A stretch of 64,000 nucleotides of DNA, taken from positions 9,143,003-9,207,002 of the forward strand of contig JAJEKV010000006.1 in NCBI GenBank assembly GCA_021234155.1. Direction: 5' to 3'. Position 1 is the stretch's first letter, and each line of letters starts with the position of its first letter. This DNA is from Isoetes taiwanensis. Its lineage: Eukaryota > Streptophyta > Lycopodiopsida > Isoetales > Isoetaceae. The translations under genes and the position numbers were made by a program. Under the pieces are notes generated by a model. That model was given only the letters and a program-made list of their open reading frames with translations. It did not search any database and was not told the DNA's origin. Shown in pieces: positions 22,684-32,490 of this stretch.

Positions 22684-25099
22684 AATATGGGTGCCACCAA
22701 GTGTGGGCTTATTCCCAAAATACAAGTTAGATGCCACTAGGGTTGTGGACTTACCCTTAACTTTGTAAGCTGCAATACTTGAACTTATCCAAGTCTTTGG
22801 AAGTTTACAAGGTCAAACTTCCAGAATAACTCCAACTACTCTTCTCATATACAATGGGTGAGCCATGTACTTATGGCTTTCCCTAACTTCTCCCCCTTTT
22901 GATCTTGGGAACTTCCAACAAGATCTAGGTTGAGAGTTTTGAGCCTTGAGTGAACATTTTCATCTTCAAGGATCTAGAAGAGTTAGTGCCCTATGGAGTA
23001 CCACACAAATGTGGCTTTAACATCTTATAGATGACCACTAATACGTTGGTTTATGCATCCAAATTATTATGGATGGCTTTATTACTTTTTGCAGAATTGA
23101 ACAACTTAGCTGGAGTTTGATGACTCTGGATACTCTTGAGCGCCTGATGTGGCTGCTTCTAAAAGTTGGCGGTATTCGTCATCAGTTGCCAAATCTTCAT
23201 CAGAATTGTGAGTACTTATGCTTGAGTAACCTGTAGGTGCTCATAATGATATGGAGATCTATCAAGATCAGAAATATCACCGTCATAAGACTCGTTTGCC
23301 AGAATGGATGAATCACTTGAAATTTCTATAATGGAAATTGGAGATGCAGCACTCTCATTATTTCCGTTGGAATTGGAGTGTCGTCATCTGAAGTGATCTC
23401 AATGGGACTCTCATTAATCCGGGGACCATTCAAGGAATAGGGTTCCTTGGTCTCTCCCCCTGGATGGTGTAAGATGTACACCGGCTGCTGAAGCTCTTGT
23501 TAATGCTTAGAGCAACAGTATGAGTTTAAGTCCAAATTAGGATTATGTGAATTTAATTCACAATCCATGATTTTAACTCTTTTACTAGAAGTTTTAAAGA
23601 GTTCTGGCATTAGGGTAAATATATTCTCTGAATACTTCACCTTTCGTTTTGGAGGAGGTGAGTACTTTGAACATCCTTGAGAGTTCGAAGATTGGTTGGA
23701 ATCAATTTCTTCAGCAGGTCTTTTGCCTTTGTCCATTGTGATCAGCACCAAAGAAAACTTTTGGATAATTATCTTGCTGACACCTTGCTCCAAATCAGAA
23801 TGATTGTCTTCTATAAAGATTTGAATCTTGAGGAGGTGATCAGGCTCATCAAGAACAATTTGGAAAACAGAGAAGATTGTATCGATTTTGTGGAGCAGTG
23901 AAGATGAAATTCATGTTTGGAGCAGGACTTGGGGCCGGAAACAATGCGTCTGTTAGGGCGCAACTTTTGTTTTCTGGCTACGTGGCAAGTTTTTGCCACA
24001 AGAAATTTCCTTCGGCGGCGTCGGGGGGTTGCCGCGACTTGTTGCTGGTCCGAAAGCAAAAATCCATATCTTCGACATAGCCGTAATCGGGCCGATTGGC
24101 GATGGCGGGCAGTACGGATCCGCATTTCATTGCTTGTTTAAAAATTTTTGTTTGCATGGCCTGGCTGCTTCGCTTGATGCAAATAAATCAGGATGGTTTT
24201 ACGTCCTTATGTTGTCGTTATTCAATAGGAGTGGCAAAACTTATTGTCCTCCAGAGATAGGTAGATTCAAACTTGCATCTTTGTTAAATTTTTTTGTGCA
24301 TAAGACAGTTGAATCGCTGATTACACCTAATCAGTCCAAAATTTGGATTTGCCTCCATGTATTAGTATGGGGGCTTGATTATTCCTGAAATTTGGCTGAG
24401 GTGTTGCTTCATGGATCTTGTTCAATTTTCTTCTTCGCAATTTTCGCTATGCATAATGCTTCGTAGGATTATCTCGCTTTTGAGATTTTCATGCAATTTT
24501 ATGCATGATCTTGATGTCTTGTTCATCGGATGATGGGCTGAGCATCATTTGATTGCTTCAAAGCATCATTTACTTCGGTCTACAGACCCTCTTTGTTGGG
24601 ACCTCGTGATGAATTTGGCGGGGGGATGCCAATTCAATAATCTGTCATGAAAGCCCTTTTAATTTGCTTCGATCGCAATATTATAGCAAAGATGATCTTG
24701 TCGCTCTATTTGTGCTTGCTTAAGTTAGACTTAGAGAAAAAATTTAAGATTGGAATAAACCTTAATTTCTTCCGCATTCTTGTGTCCGGATCATTCGCCC
24801 CATTGCTTGGATTGCTTGATGACTTTTGCTTGGGTTGCTCTACAAGGCAGCCCTCGATTTCTTTAGCCTTTTAACAAGGCTCGATACCATGTTATGAAAC
24901 GTAATTGTGTGGAAAATTGTATATATCGTAGATATTCCAAATAGCCTAGATTGTGGCTTTTACATAGTGTATGAAGAGGTATGAGTTGCATCTCTTCATG
25001 AATAGACACATTCCACATCATCATGTCCTTTGACATGGATCGATGATGTATTATTTGTGTTTGTTCAGGGAAATTAATCCTTATTCATTACTGTTAATA
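22672..25099 (-). mobile_element. copia-like family E, right arm of IR-b
   Basis: This is the reverse complement of the left arm: internal sequence (22,672-24,877), primer-type site (24,878-24,889, minus TGGTATCGAGCC), and LTR (24,890-25,099). The LTR has no copia insertion, so it is an empty copy of the target site. The arm stops at 25,099, where an end of unit F begins. Confidence 0.75.
23500..23736 (-). pseudogene. family E basic protein fragment, right arm
   Basis: An ATG opens MDKGKRPAEEIDSNQSSNSQ, followed by a basic PPPKRKVKY stretch that looks like a nuclear localisation signal, and ends at SYCCSKH-stop after 78 codons. The left arm reads CAA in place of this TAA, so the ancestral protein was longer. 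Not recognised; possibly a gag variant. Confidence 0.45.
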
Positions 25100-25762
25100 C
25101 TTCGGCCAAATCGGCCCTTAGGTCGCGACGGTTTATCCAATGCAACCTTTGTCCATAAATTTTCCCTTTTGTTAACATTTGTTAACAATTCCTTTCCTTT
25201 TTATTTTCTTTTTATTCTTCAATGGTTTTTTGCTCCAACTCGGCTTGCCCCTTCATTGCTTGCATTTTCTTCAAACATTCTCCTTGGTCAAATAGTTCCC
25301 GTGTAACCTTGGTTCAATATTTCTCCTTCTTATTTCTTTTCCTTGAATTCTTGCTTTGCCCATATAGGCTTTGGTCATGGTAATCTCCGTTTTTCTTCCC
25401 TAAGTATTTTCCCTTCTTGTTTCTTCCCAAGGGTTTTTTCCTCTTAACTCTCAACATCTCGTGAGTTGATCCCTTCATATTTGGAGCCTTGATTTTGCCA
25501 TGTTCTTTTCACCATAGGTATTTTTGCTTCTATGGTTTTCTTTGGGGTTCTTCCCCTTGCAACACTATGGTTGCCACGTCTCTATATATTTTTCCCATGG
25601 GTTACTTTCTTCCTCATGGGTTTTCATCTTTAGTACCCTTCTGGTTCTATTTTGTGCTTTCTCTTTTTTTGCTTAGCTTTTTCCTTTAGCTAGCAATATG
25701 CCAAGGGATTAAGCTTGTTTTATTGTTTTTTGAATTTTGTTACCCGTAATTAGCCGATGACA
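25100..25762 (-). repeat. lone terminal repeat of unit F
   Basis: About 660 bases match 38,350-38,960 in the same orientation, and the reverse complement of 31,280-31,816. The end reads GCCGATGACA (25,753-25,762), like the GACA terminus at 38,960. It abuts the LTR of family E on one side and a gypsy B integrase piece on the other. No partner end is visible nearby, so it is a solo or rearranged end. Confidence 0.65.
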
Positions 25763-25779
25763 TTATTGGGGGCGGGGGG

Positions 25780-25934
25780 GGAGGGACGGGATGTTCCTCG
25801 TCCCCGAGGAACTACCAACTCCTCAGAGACGCAGGTTATTTGTTGTCCCTCATCAAACCCCATAATATTTCTTCACCCGATAACCATTTGCTCGTGGGAA
25901 GAAGGCCCCCTCCAAAGGATGGAGCTCTATTGAG
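25780..25934 (-). pseudogene. gypsy B integrase C-terminal fragment (junction piece)
   Basis: On the minus strand it reads GLLPTSKWLSGEEILWGL in a shifted frame, equivalent to the 'DLLPTRVNGYLVKKYYG' integrase C-terminus seen at 36,016-36,223 (+) and 41,100-41,290 (-). It ends in the palindrome-like 'tcctcgtccccgagga'. It sits exactly between unit F and the gypsy C arm. Confidence 0.6.
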
Positions 25935-26068
25935 TAGCATTGCTTGATCTATCCTAGGTGCACTATGTGCGGGAGTCTCCTTTAGTTTGGATTCTCCTTC
26001 CTCATATTTGGAGAAGTAGTCGATATTTCTCTTGTTCATCTTCTTCTATTTCTTCCGAAATGGTTTCT

Positions 26069-26608
26069 TTAGTAACATCCACACTTATAGTATAAGCATT
26101 TACACAATACACAATTCATCCATTCTTCTAAAGCAATGCTCGAAGTGTCTTCCCTAATGTTTAAATGCTCATAACCCATTTCCTCAACATACACTTGATT
26201 AGCCTCAATTCCCTTATTATTATCATCATAATCATCATCATCATTGTTATCATCATTGTTATCATCATCGTCATGAGGGATGTCCTCTATAGAGGAGCTA
26301 GTATCACTATCATTTCCATTCCTATCCCTAGATTGGATATGCACTCTAATTTTAATCTCATTGTTTCCATCCCTAATATGCAAGTAACCCGTAGACCAAT
26401 CGTGTTTAGCCGAAGCTTGCATTAACCATGGCCTATCTAGTAATAATGGATAAGTACACCCTCCACATGCCATCCTCAAAATAACATAGTCCACAAAGAA
26501 GGTTACACCAGCAATTAATGTTTTTATTCCCGTAATCAATCCCAATGGTTGTACCCTCCTTTGATCAGTCATCCTAACCACAAAATGTACGGGTGCGGGC
26601 TTAGGCAA
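26069..26608 (-). pseudogene. gypsy C protease-to-RT spacer, left arm
   Basis: It reads VRMTDQRRVQPLGLITGIKT, then FFVDYVILRMACGGCTYPLL, LGRPW-like 'LLDRPWLMQASA' and HDWSTGYLHIRDG. This is the retropepsin-fold part of a gypsy protease (the ILGRPFL-type motif). An acidic run of Asp and Asn follows. The protease Asp motif itself (TIDGGSGVN) lies just upstream near 26,650-26,680 in another frame. Confidence 0.75.
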
Positions 26609-26890
26609 TTCTAATTTTTTCTATATAGACTCAGGCATGATGTTCACGCCAGACCCTCCATCTATTGTGCAATTCCTTATTAAGGTTCCATTAATTTCAA
26701 CATCTAAGCACGGGGAACTCATGTCGGCTATTATGGACCATGCAGAATTTACAATTACCTCCCGATGACTCTTTAAAGCAGACATTAATATCTTACGACA
26801 ACTAGGGGCAATTTGTAGTAGTTGTTTAAATGTGAGTGAGGGTTGTTTATTTTCTATATCTTTTAAAATATCATAGGGTGACTCATTTTT

Positions 26891-27712
26891 TCAATTCATA
26901 ACTCTCTTATACTTTTTATGGACACCTTTATCCTTGCTTTTAGGTGGTTGTATTTCATTTATAATCTCTCTTACCGCTTTTAGATTGAGGCAATTCTTCG
27001 ATTCAAACATCTCTTGTGAATCCATCATATCCACCTCGTCATCTAACATTTGTTCCTTAAACAAATTTTGAAACTTGTTATCTTCATTATGAACTAAACT
27101 TTCATTATTAACCCCTTGTTGTTCTCTCTCCTTACGCAATTCCCTTTCTCTCCTTCTCAAATTCCTTGCATTACGAGTTTCTACAACATAAGCAGGAGTA
27201 CTTGGCTCTCCAACGAATATGGCCCCACTATCAATGACAACCTCTTTACCCCTATTCTTAGGAGTAGGATTTTGTATCACTTTAAGCTTATGAGGGCAAT
27301 TTTCTTGGGTGTGCAACCCTTGGGTTTGACAGATTCCACATATTGGTTGGTAACCTATTGCTTTCATTGGATTTGGACATTGAGGCGCAATGTGCCCCAT
27401 TTCTTGACATCTATAAGATTGAAGAGGTCTTCTTCTAAACATTTGTGGTCTTGGACCCCCAGTATTGAGTTGAGGAGTTGTGTTATACACAGGAACATGT
27501 TCTCTATGATCATACATTGGTTGAACTTGGTATCCTTGATATTGGGGAGATCCTAAGGCTTGAGTTTGAGGTCTTATCATCCCAACTCCCATCCCTTGAC
27601 GTAATTGAAAACATTGATCTGTTCTATGATTTGTTTTCCCACAATTTCGACAAGGAGGCTTAAATTCAGCGGGCGTTGGACATTCACTTGTGATATGAAA
27701 AATAACGCCCAA
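26891..27712 (-). pseudogene. gypsy C gag, left arm (three CCHC-type knuckles)
   Basis: A 273-codon frame has CRNCGKTNHRTDQC (CX2CX4HX4C) near residues 21-34, a second knuckle YRCQEMGHIAPQC whose first Cys is Ser (QSYRC), and a third CGICQTQGLHTQENC (CX2CX5HX4C). A charged, Glu/Arg-rich segment (NLRRRERELRKEREQQG) follows. Gag coats element RNA. The N-terminal part continues in a shifted frame upstream (27,577-27,789). Confidence 0.8.
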
Positions 27713-27798
27713 ATTTTATTTTTGAAGCAGTTTGGAGCATATTTGGCATGATTAATAGTGTCTTGTTCTGCAAATGGGAGAAAATGCACAATTATGAT

Positions 27799-27922
27799 AT
27801 TTTTTTTTTTTTGAAGAACGTGTTTTACTTCATATTATACACTCAAAATATTACAAAGTACTTCCAGAAGTAAGAAATGTCCCTGAAGCATCAATCACTT
27901 TTAGATGATCACTCCATATTGG
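27799..27922 (-). mobile_element. 124-bp 5'-truncated LINE end with poly(A) and target duplication
   Basis: The minus strand ends in a run of about 12 A. The insert is flanked by the 9-base direct repeat AATTATGAT (27,790-27,798 and 27,923-27,931), the mark of target-primed reverse transcription. The bases next to the tail (GAAGAACGTGTTTTACTT, plus strand) resemble those next to the tail of the LINE at 53,072 (ATTGAAGGCGTGTTTAT). It sits in the 220-base spacer of IR-c. Confidence 0.75.
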
Positions 27923-28010
27923 AATTATGATGTTATTTTGTGTTATTATGAGGCTAACTAAACAATATTTATAAAAAACATTAAAAAAAAATACCAACAT
28001 AATTGCGCAT

Positions 28011-28775
28011 TTGCTCCCATTTGCAGAACAAGAGACTATTAATCATGCCAAATATGCTCCAAATTGCTTCAAAACAAAATTTAAAGCATTTTCCACATCA
28101 CAAATGGATGTCCAATCAATGAATTTAAGCCTCCTTTTGTCGAAATTGTGGAAAACAATCATAGAAATCGTGATCAATGCTTTCAATTACGCCAAGGGAT
28201 GGAGTTGGGATGATAAGACCTCAAACTCAAGTCTTAGGATCTCCCAATATCAAAGATACCAAGTTCAACCAATGTATGATCATAGAGAACATGTTCCTGT
28301 GTATAACACAACTCCTCAACTCAATACTGGGGGTCCAAGACCACAAATGTTTAGAAGAAGACCTCTTCAATGTTATAGATGTCAAGAAATGGGGCATATT
28401 ACGCCTCAATGTCCAAATCCAATGAAACCAATAGGTTACCAACCAATATGTAAAATCTGTCAAACCCAAGGGTTGCACACCCAAGAAAATTGCCCTCATA
28501 AGCTTAAAGTGATACAAAATCCTACTCCTAAGAATAGGGGTAAAGAGGTTGTCATTGATAGTGGGGCCATATTAGTTGGAGAGCCAAGTACTCCAGCTTA
28601 TGTTGTAGAAACTCGTAATGCAAGGAATTTGAGAAGGAGAGAAAGGGAACTGCGTAAGGAGAGAGAAAAACAAGGGGTTAATAATGAAAGTTTAGTTCAT
28701 AATGAAGATAACGAGTTTCGAAATTTGTTTGAGGAACAAATATTAGATGACGAGGTGGATATGATGGATTCATAA
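28011..28775 (+). pseudogene. gypsy C gag, plus copy
   Basis: A 254-codon frame includes QCYRCQEMGHITPQCPNP (CCHC intact, unlike the left arm) and CKICQTQGLHTQENC, then the same Glu/Arg-rich segment as the left arm. The first knuckle region is frame-shifted. It stops at 28,773 where the left arm has an open codon (QEM). The RNA-packaging role is inferred from the family. Confidence 0.8.
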
Positions 28776-28778
28776 GAG

Positions 28779-29730
28779 ATGTTTGAAGAAATCGAAGAAT
28801 TGCCTCAACCTAAAGCGGTAAGAGAGATTATAAATGAAATACAACCACCTAAAAGCAAGAGAGGTGTCCATAAAAAGTATAAAAGAGTTATGAATTTAAA
28901 AAATGAGTCACCCTATGATATTTTAAAAGATATGGAAAATAAACAACCCTCACTCACCTTTAAACAACTACTACAAATTGCCCCTAGTTGTCGTAAGATA
29001 TTAATGTCTGCTTTAAAGAGTCATAGGGAGGTAATTGTAAATTCTGCATGGCCCATAATAGCCAACATGAGTTCCCCGTGCTTAGATGTTGAAATTAATG
29101 GAACCTTAATAAGGAATTGCACAATAGATGGAGGGTCTGGCGTGAACATCATGCCTGAGTCTATATGGAAAAAATTAGAATTGCTCTTAACCCCGCACTT
29201 GGGATCAAAGGCATTTTGTGATTAGGATGGCTGATCAAAGGAGGGTACAACCATTGGGATTGATTACGGAAATAAAAACATTAATTGTTGGTGTAACCTT
29301 CTTTGTGGACTATGTAATTTTGAGGATGGCATGTGGAGGGTTTACTTATCCATTATTACTAGGTAGGCCATGGTTAATGCAAGCTTCGGCTAAACACGAT
29401 TGGTCTACGGGTTACTTGCATATTGGGGATGGAAACACCGAGATTAAAAGTAGAGTGCATATCCAATCTAGGGATAGGGATGGAAATGATAGTGATACTA
29501 GCTCCTCTATAGAGGACATCCCTCATGACGATGATGATAACAATGATGATAACGATGATGATGATGATTATGATGATAATAATAAGGGAATTGAGGCTGA
29601 TCAAGTGTATGTTGAGGAAAAGGGTTATGAGCATTTAAACATTAGGGAAGACACTTCGAGCATCGCTTTAGAAAAATGGATGAATTGTGTATTGTGTAAA
29701 TGCTTATACTATAAGTGTGGATGTTACTAA
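28779..29730 (+). pseudogene. gypsy C aspartic protease region, plus copy
   Basis: 28,779-29,225 ends with RNCTIDGGSGVNIMPESIW, a protease active site of the D(S/T/G)G type. 29,218-29,730 continues with YVILRMACGGFTYPLLLGRPW and HDWSTGYLHIGDGNTE, then a run of Asp codons (DDDDNNDDNDDDDDYDDNN). One frame change at about 29,220 separates the parts. The protease would process the polyprotein in an intact element. Confidence 0.8.
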
Positions 29731-30058
29731 CGAAACCATTTCGTAAGAAATAGAAGAAGATGAACAAGAGAAATATCCTAACTACTTCTCAAATATGAGG
29801 AAGGGGAATCCAAACTAAAGAGACTCCCGCACATAGTGCACCTAGGATAGATCAAGCAATGCTAACATCTCCCCGAGATTATTGATTTAAATTTAGGGAC
29901 TCCGTAAGAACCTAAAGTGATTAAGCTTGGAACCCAAAACTTGGATGAGGAGCGACAAAAATACATGGATCTCTTTCTAGAATTTCAAGATGTATTTATG
30001 TGGAGTTATCGTGGACCTTAGAGGTATATCTCCAGCTTTTGAGTGTGCATAAGATTTT

Positions 30059-30590
30059 TTGGAACCTAATGCAAGAGCGATTAGACAAAAACCTTATAGG
30101 ATGAATCCAAATTATTCAAGCGTGGTTAAGGAAGAAATTGACAAATTGTTAGAAGCTGGTTTTATAGAGCCTATTGAAAATAGTGAATGGCTCTCACCAA
30201 TTGTTATAGTCCCAAAGAAGAATAAGAAACTAAGAGTGTGTGTAGATTATAGACAATGAATACAGTAACAATTAAAGATGGATTTTATGTGCCATTTACT
30301 GATAATGTGTTAGATTCAGTTGCTGGACATGAATATTACTCTTTCCTTGACGGTTTTAGTGGATATAACCAAGTAACCATTGCTCCCGAAGACCGAAACA
30401 AAACAACATTTGTCACATAATGGGGTGTTTCAGGTATAGGGTTATGCTATTTGGATTATGTAATGCTCCCGCTACGTTTCAAAGAGTGGTCACCAACGCA
30501 TTTAAGGACTATATAAGGCAATTTATGGAGATGTTTCTAGATGATTTTTGTGTTTACAACATGCATTAGGACCATAAAGAGAAATTACGA
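30059..30590 (+). pseudogene. gypsy C reverse transcriptase
   Basis: 30,059-30,259 has KPYRMNPNYSSVVKEEIDKL and SEWLSPIVIVPKKNKKLRVC followed by VDYRQ, the N-terminal RT blocks. After a stop come GFYVPFTDNVLDSV, SFLDGFSGYNQVTI, and 'MFLDDFCVYN' near 30,540 in the place of the catalytic YxDD. At least three stops or shifts interrupt the frame. Confidence 0.85.
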
Positions 30591-31279
30591 TTGTGCTTTA
30601 AAAAATGTCGTGACTATGGTATCTCTTTAAACGCGATGAAATGTATATTTGGAGTTACTCATGGTAGATTATTAGGAAGAATTGTTTCTGGCCAAGGAAT
30701 TGCGATTGATCCTAACAAAACTAAAATCGTATCTGAATTAGTGCCACCAACTAATGTGAAGCAATTGCAAGCCTTTTTAGGCCATGTTGGTTATCATCGT
30801 CGATTTATAAGACATTATGCAGATAAGGCCTTACCTTTAACATCACTTCTTAAGATGGGAAATGAATATAATTGGTCTATTGAATGTCAAAAGGCTTTTA
30901 CAATATTGAAAGAATCGTTGCTTACTGCACCTATACTTAAGTTTCCTAGATGGGATCATGAGTTCCATCTACACGTAGATGCATCCGCTTATGCAATAGA
31001 AAGCATTTTGTCCCAAATGCAAGAAGATGGATGGGACCACCCAATCTATTATGCAAGTAGGCAGTTATCTCATGCAGAAAGAAACTATTCAACCATTGAA
31101 AGGGAAGGGTTAGGAATGATCTATTCTATAATAAAGTTTCGTCACTACTTACTTGGTAAAGAATTTGTTTTCTATGTTGACCATCAAGCATTAAAGTATC
31201 TAATTTTGAAACCTTGCAGAACGGGAAGGATCACTCGATGGTTAATCATATTACAAGAATTTCAATTTCGATTGTTGTG
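30591..31279 (+). pseudogene. gypsy C RNase H (truncated by unit F)
   Basis: The frame reads ECQKAFTILKESLLTAPILK, LHVDASAYAIESILSQ, YYASRQLSHAERNYSTIERE and FVFYVDHQALKYLI. These are the canonical gypsy RNase H motifs with catalytic Asp/Glu visible. The frame is open for about 230 codons, then runs into unit F after EFQFRLL. The missing tail (VKLGRSHAPADHLSRLL) is at 38,960-39,020. Confidence 0.88.
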
Positions 31280-31816
31280 TGTCATCTCGCCAATGAAGGT
31301 ATAAAAGTTGCAAAATACCTTTAAATATGCAAATTAATATACAACCGCTAGCTTAAGAAAGAAAGCTAGGCAATTATGGAAAGGGAAGCAAGTAGCCAAA
31401 TAACCCATGAAAAGATATGGGAAGAACTCAAGCTATGGCAACAAGGTTGTTCGGGAGAAGAACCCCATAGAAGAAAAAATACCTATGGTGGAAAAATGGA
31501 GATAACCCGGCAAAATAAAGGCCTCAAAGGAAAAGAGGTCAAGTCACGAAGAGAAGATGTGAGAATTAAAGGAAGAAAAAAGCCAAAGGAAAGAACCATG
31601 GAAGTATCCATGGAAGAAAGAAGAAGATTGTCGGGCCTTATGGGCAAAACCAGAAAAGAAATATCAATGGTGACAAGGAACCGCTACAATAATGACGGTT
31701 GAAGAAGAAACTTTAGGAATAAAGGAGCAAGCCGAAAGTTGGAGAATAAAACCCATTGAAAAATAAAAAGGAAACTAAAGGAAAGGATGTATTAACAATT
31801 GTTAACAAAGGGGCAA
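31280..31816 (+). repeat. left terminal inverted repeat of unit F
   Basis: It is purine-rich on the plus strand and open for 108 codons (31,376-31,702; Lys/Glu/Arg-rich). The same open property exists on the minus strand of the right repeat (38,552-38,815), with similar words such as NKGLKGK and EDVRIKGRK. Whether this was ever translated is unknown. Confidence 0.75.
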
Positions 31817-31837
31817 GAACAGTATGTTTTGTTTGGC

Positions 31838-32490
31838 GGTTTCCTCGCAAAGCTTGGCTTTGCTTGAATGATTTTGAAAATCCCTTTCTTCCTCAACGGC
31901 ATTTTCCTTGATCTTAAGGGAACCGGGAGTCTCAAATGCGTTTGTTGTTAGCCAGCGGGTTGGATCAATGTATCGAATAAAACATCGAAAGAGTAGTCCT
32001 TACCATCCATGAGCCAATGGACAAGTCGAAATAATAACAAACCTTATGCAATACTATGACAAAATTTGCCCACTAGTCGAATCGATTGGGACCAAAGATT
32101 ATTGATGCTCAGAGGCATATCAGACCGCCATAAGGTGACTCATAAAGCTATGCCATTCCACTAGTATATGGGCTTGAAGTCAAAAGATACCAATTGAGCA
32201 GAAACACAAGTTTGAGGATAGCAATTGTCACAAGCCGAGAATAGAGAGTATGAAAGAACGATCAAGGAAAACGCTAGGATGAGACAAGATTTCAGCCTTA
32301 CAAGCACGAAGCATTACAAAAAGAGAAAAGAAATGGTGCGATAAGCATTCGCAGTAAAAACGCATTCTAAGCCTGAGGCCAAGTACCGCTATATGAAGCA
32401 AAACATTGAAGCCGCCCGCATTGAAGATGAGATAGGTTTCGGACCATATGTGCATGCAGTGAAGTATTTTCAATATTTCCACCACCTTGA
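31838..32490 (+). pseudogene. gypsy B integrase C-terminal region inside unit F
   Basis: The plus strand matches the reverse complement of 41,240-41,965. Both encode decayed 'RTDWDQRLLDAQSAY', 'AMPFQLVYGLE' and 'FGPYV' blocks from the integrase C-terminal half of gypsy elements. No long frame remains. Confidence 0.65.

Larger units (their letters stand above)
25935..27788 (-). mobile_element. gypsy family C gag-protease, left arm of IR-c
   Basis: The minus strand carries a 273-codon gag frame (26,891-27,712) and a 179-codon protease/spacer frame (26,069-26,608). This is the inverted copy of 28,005-29,864 and is closely similar, including the Asp/Asn-rich low-complexity stretch. It carries no RT, so it is a partial copy. 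Confidence 0.85.
28011..31279 (+). mobile_element. gypsy family C, plus copy, 5' part (gag to RNase H)
   Basis: Gag, protease, RT and RNase H follow in order on the plus strand. The element is interrupted at 31,280 by unit F and resumes at 38,961 with the RNase H end and integrase. No LTR is found upstream: the left edge is the IR-c spacer. Gag and protease are nearly continuous, and RT has several breaks. Confidence 0.88.

Noticed and set aside
26165-26425. Hydrophobic Ile-rich frame (and its twin at 29,374-29,634)
   Set aside because: It is the antisense of the Asp-rich stretch of gypsy C protease/spacer.
31376-31702. 108-codon Lys/Glu-rich gene in the left end of unit F
   Set aside because: It is a purine-rich strand with few chances for stops; the matching right end does not keep one continuous frame.
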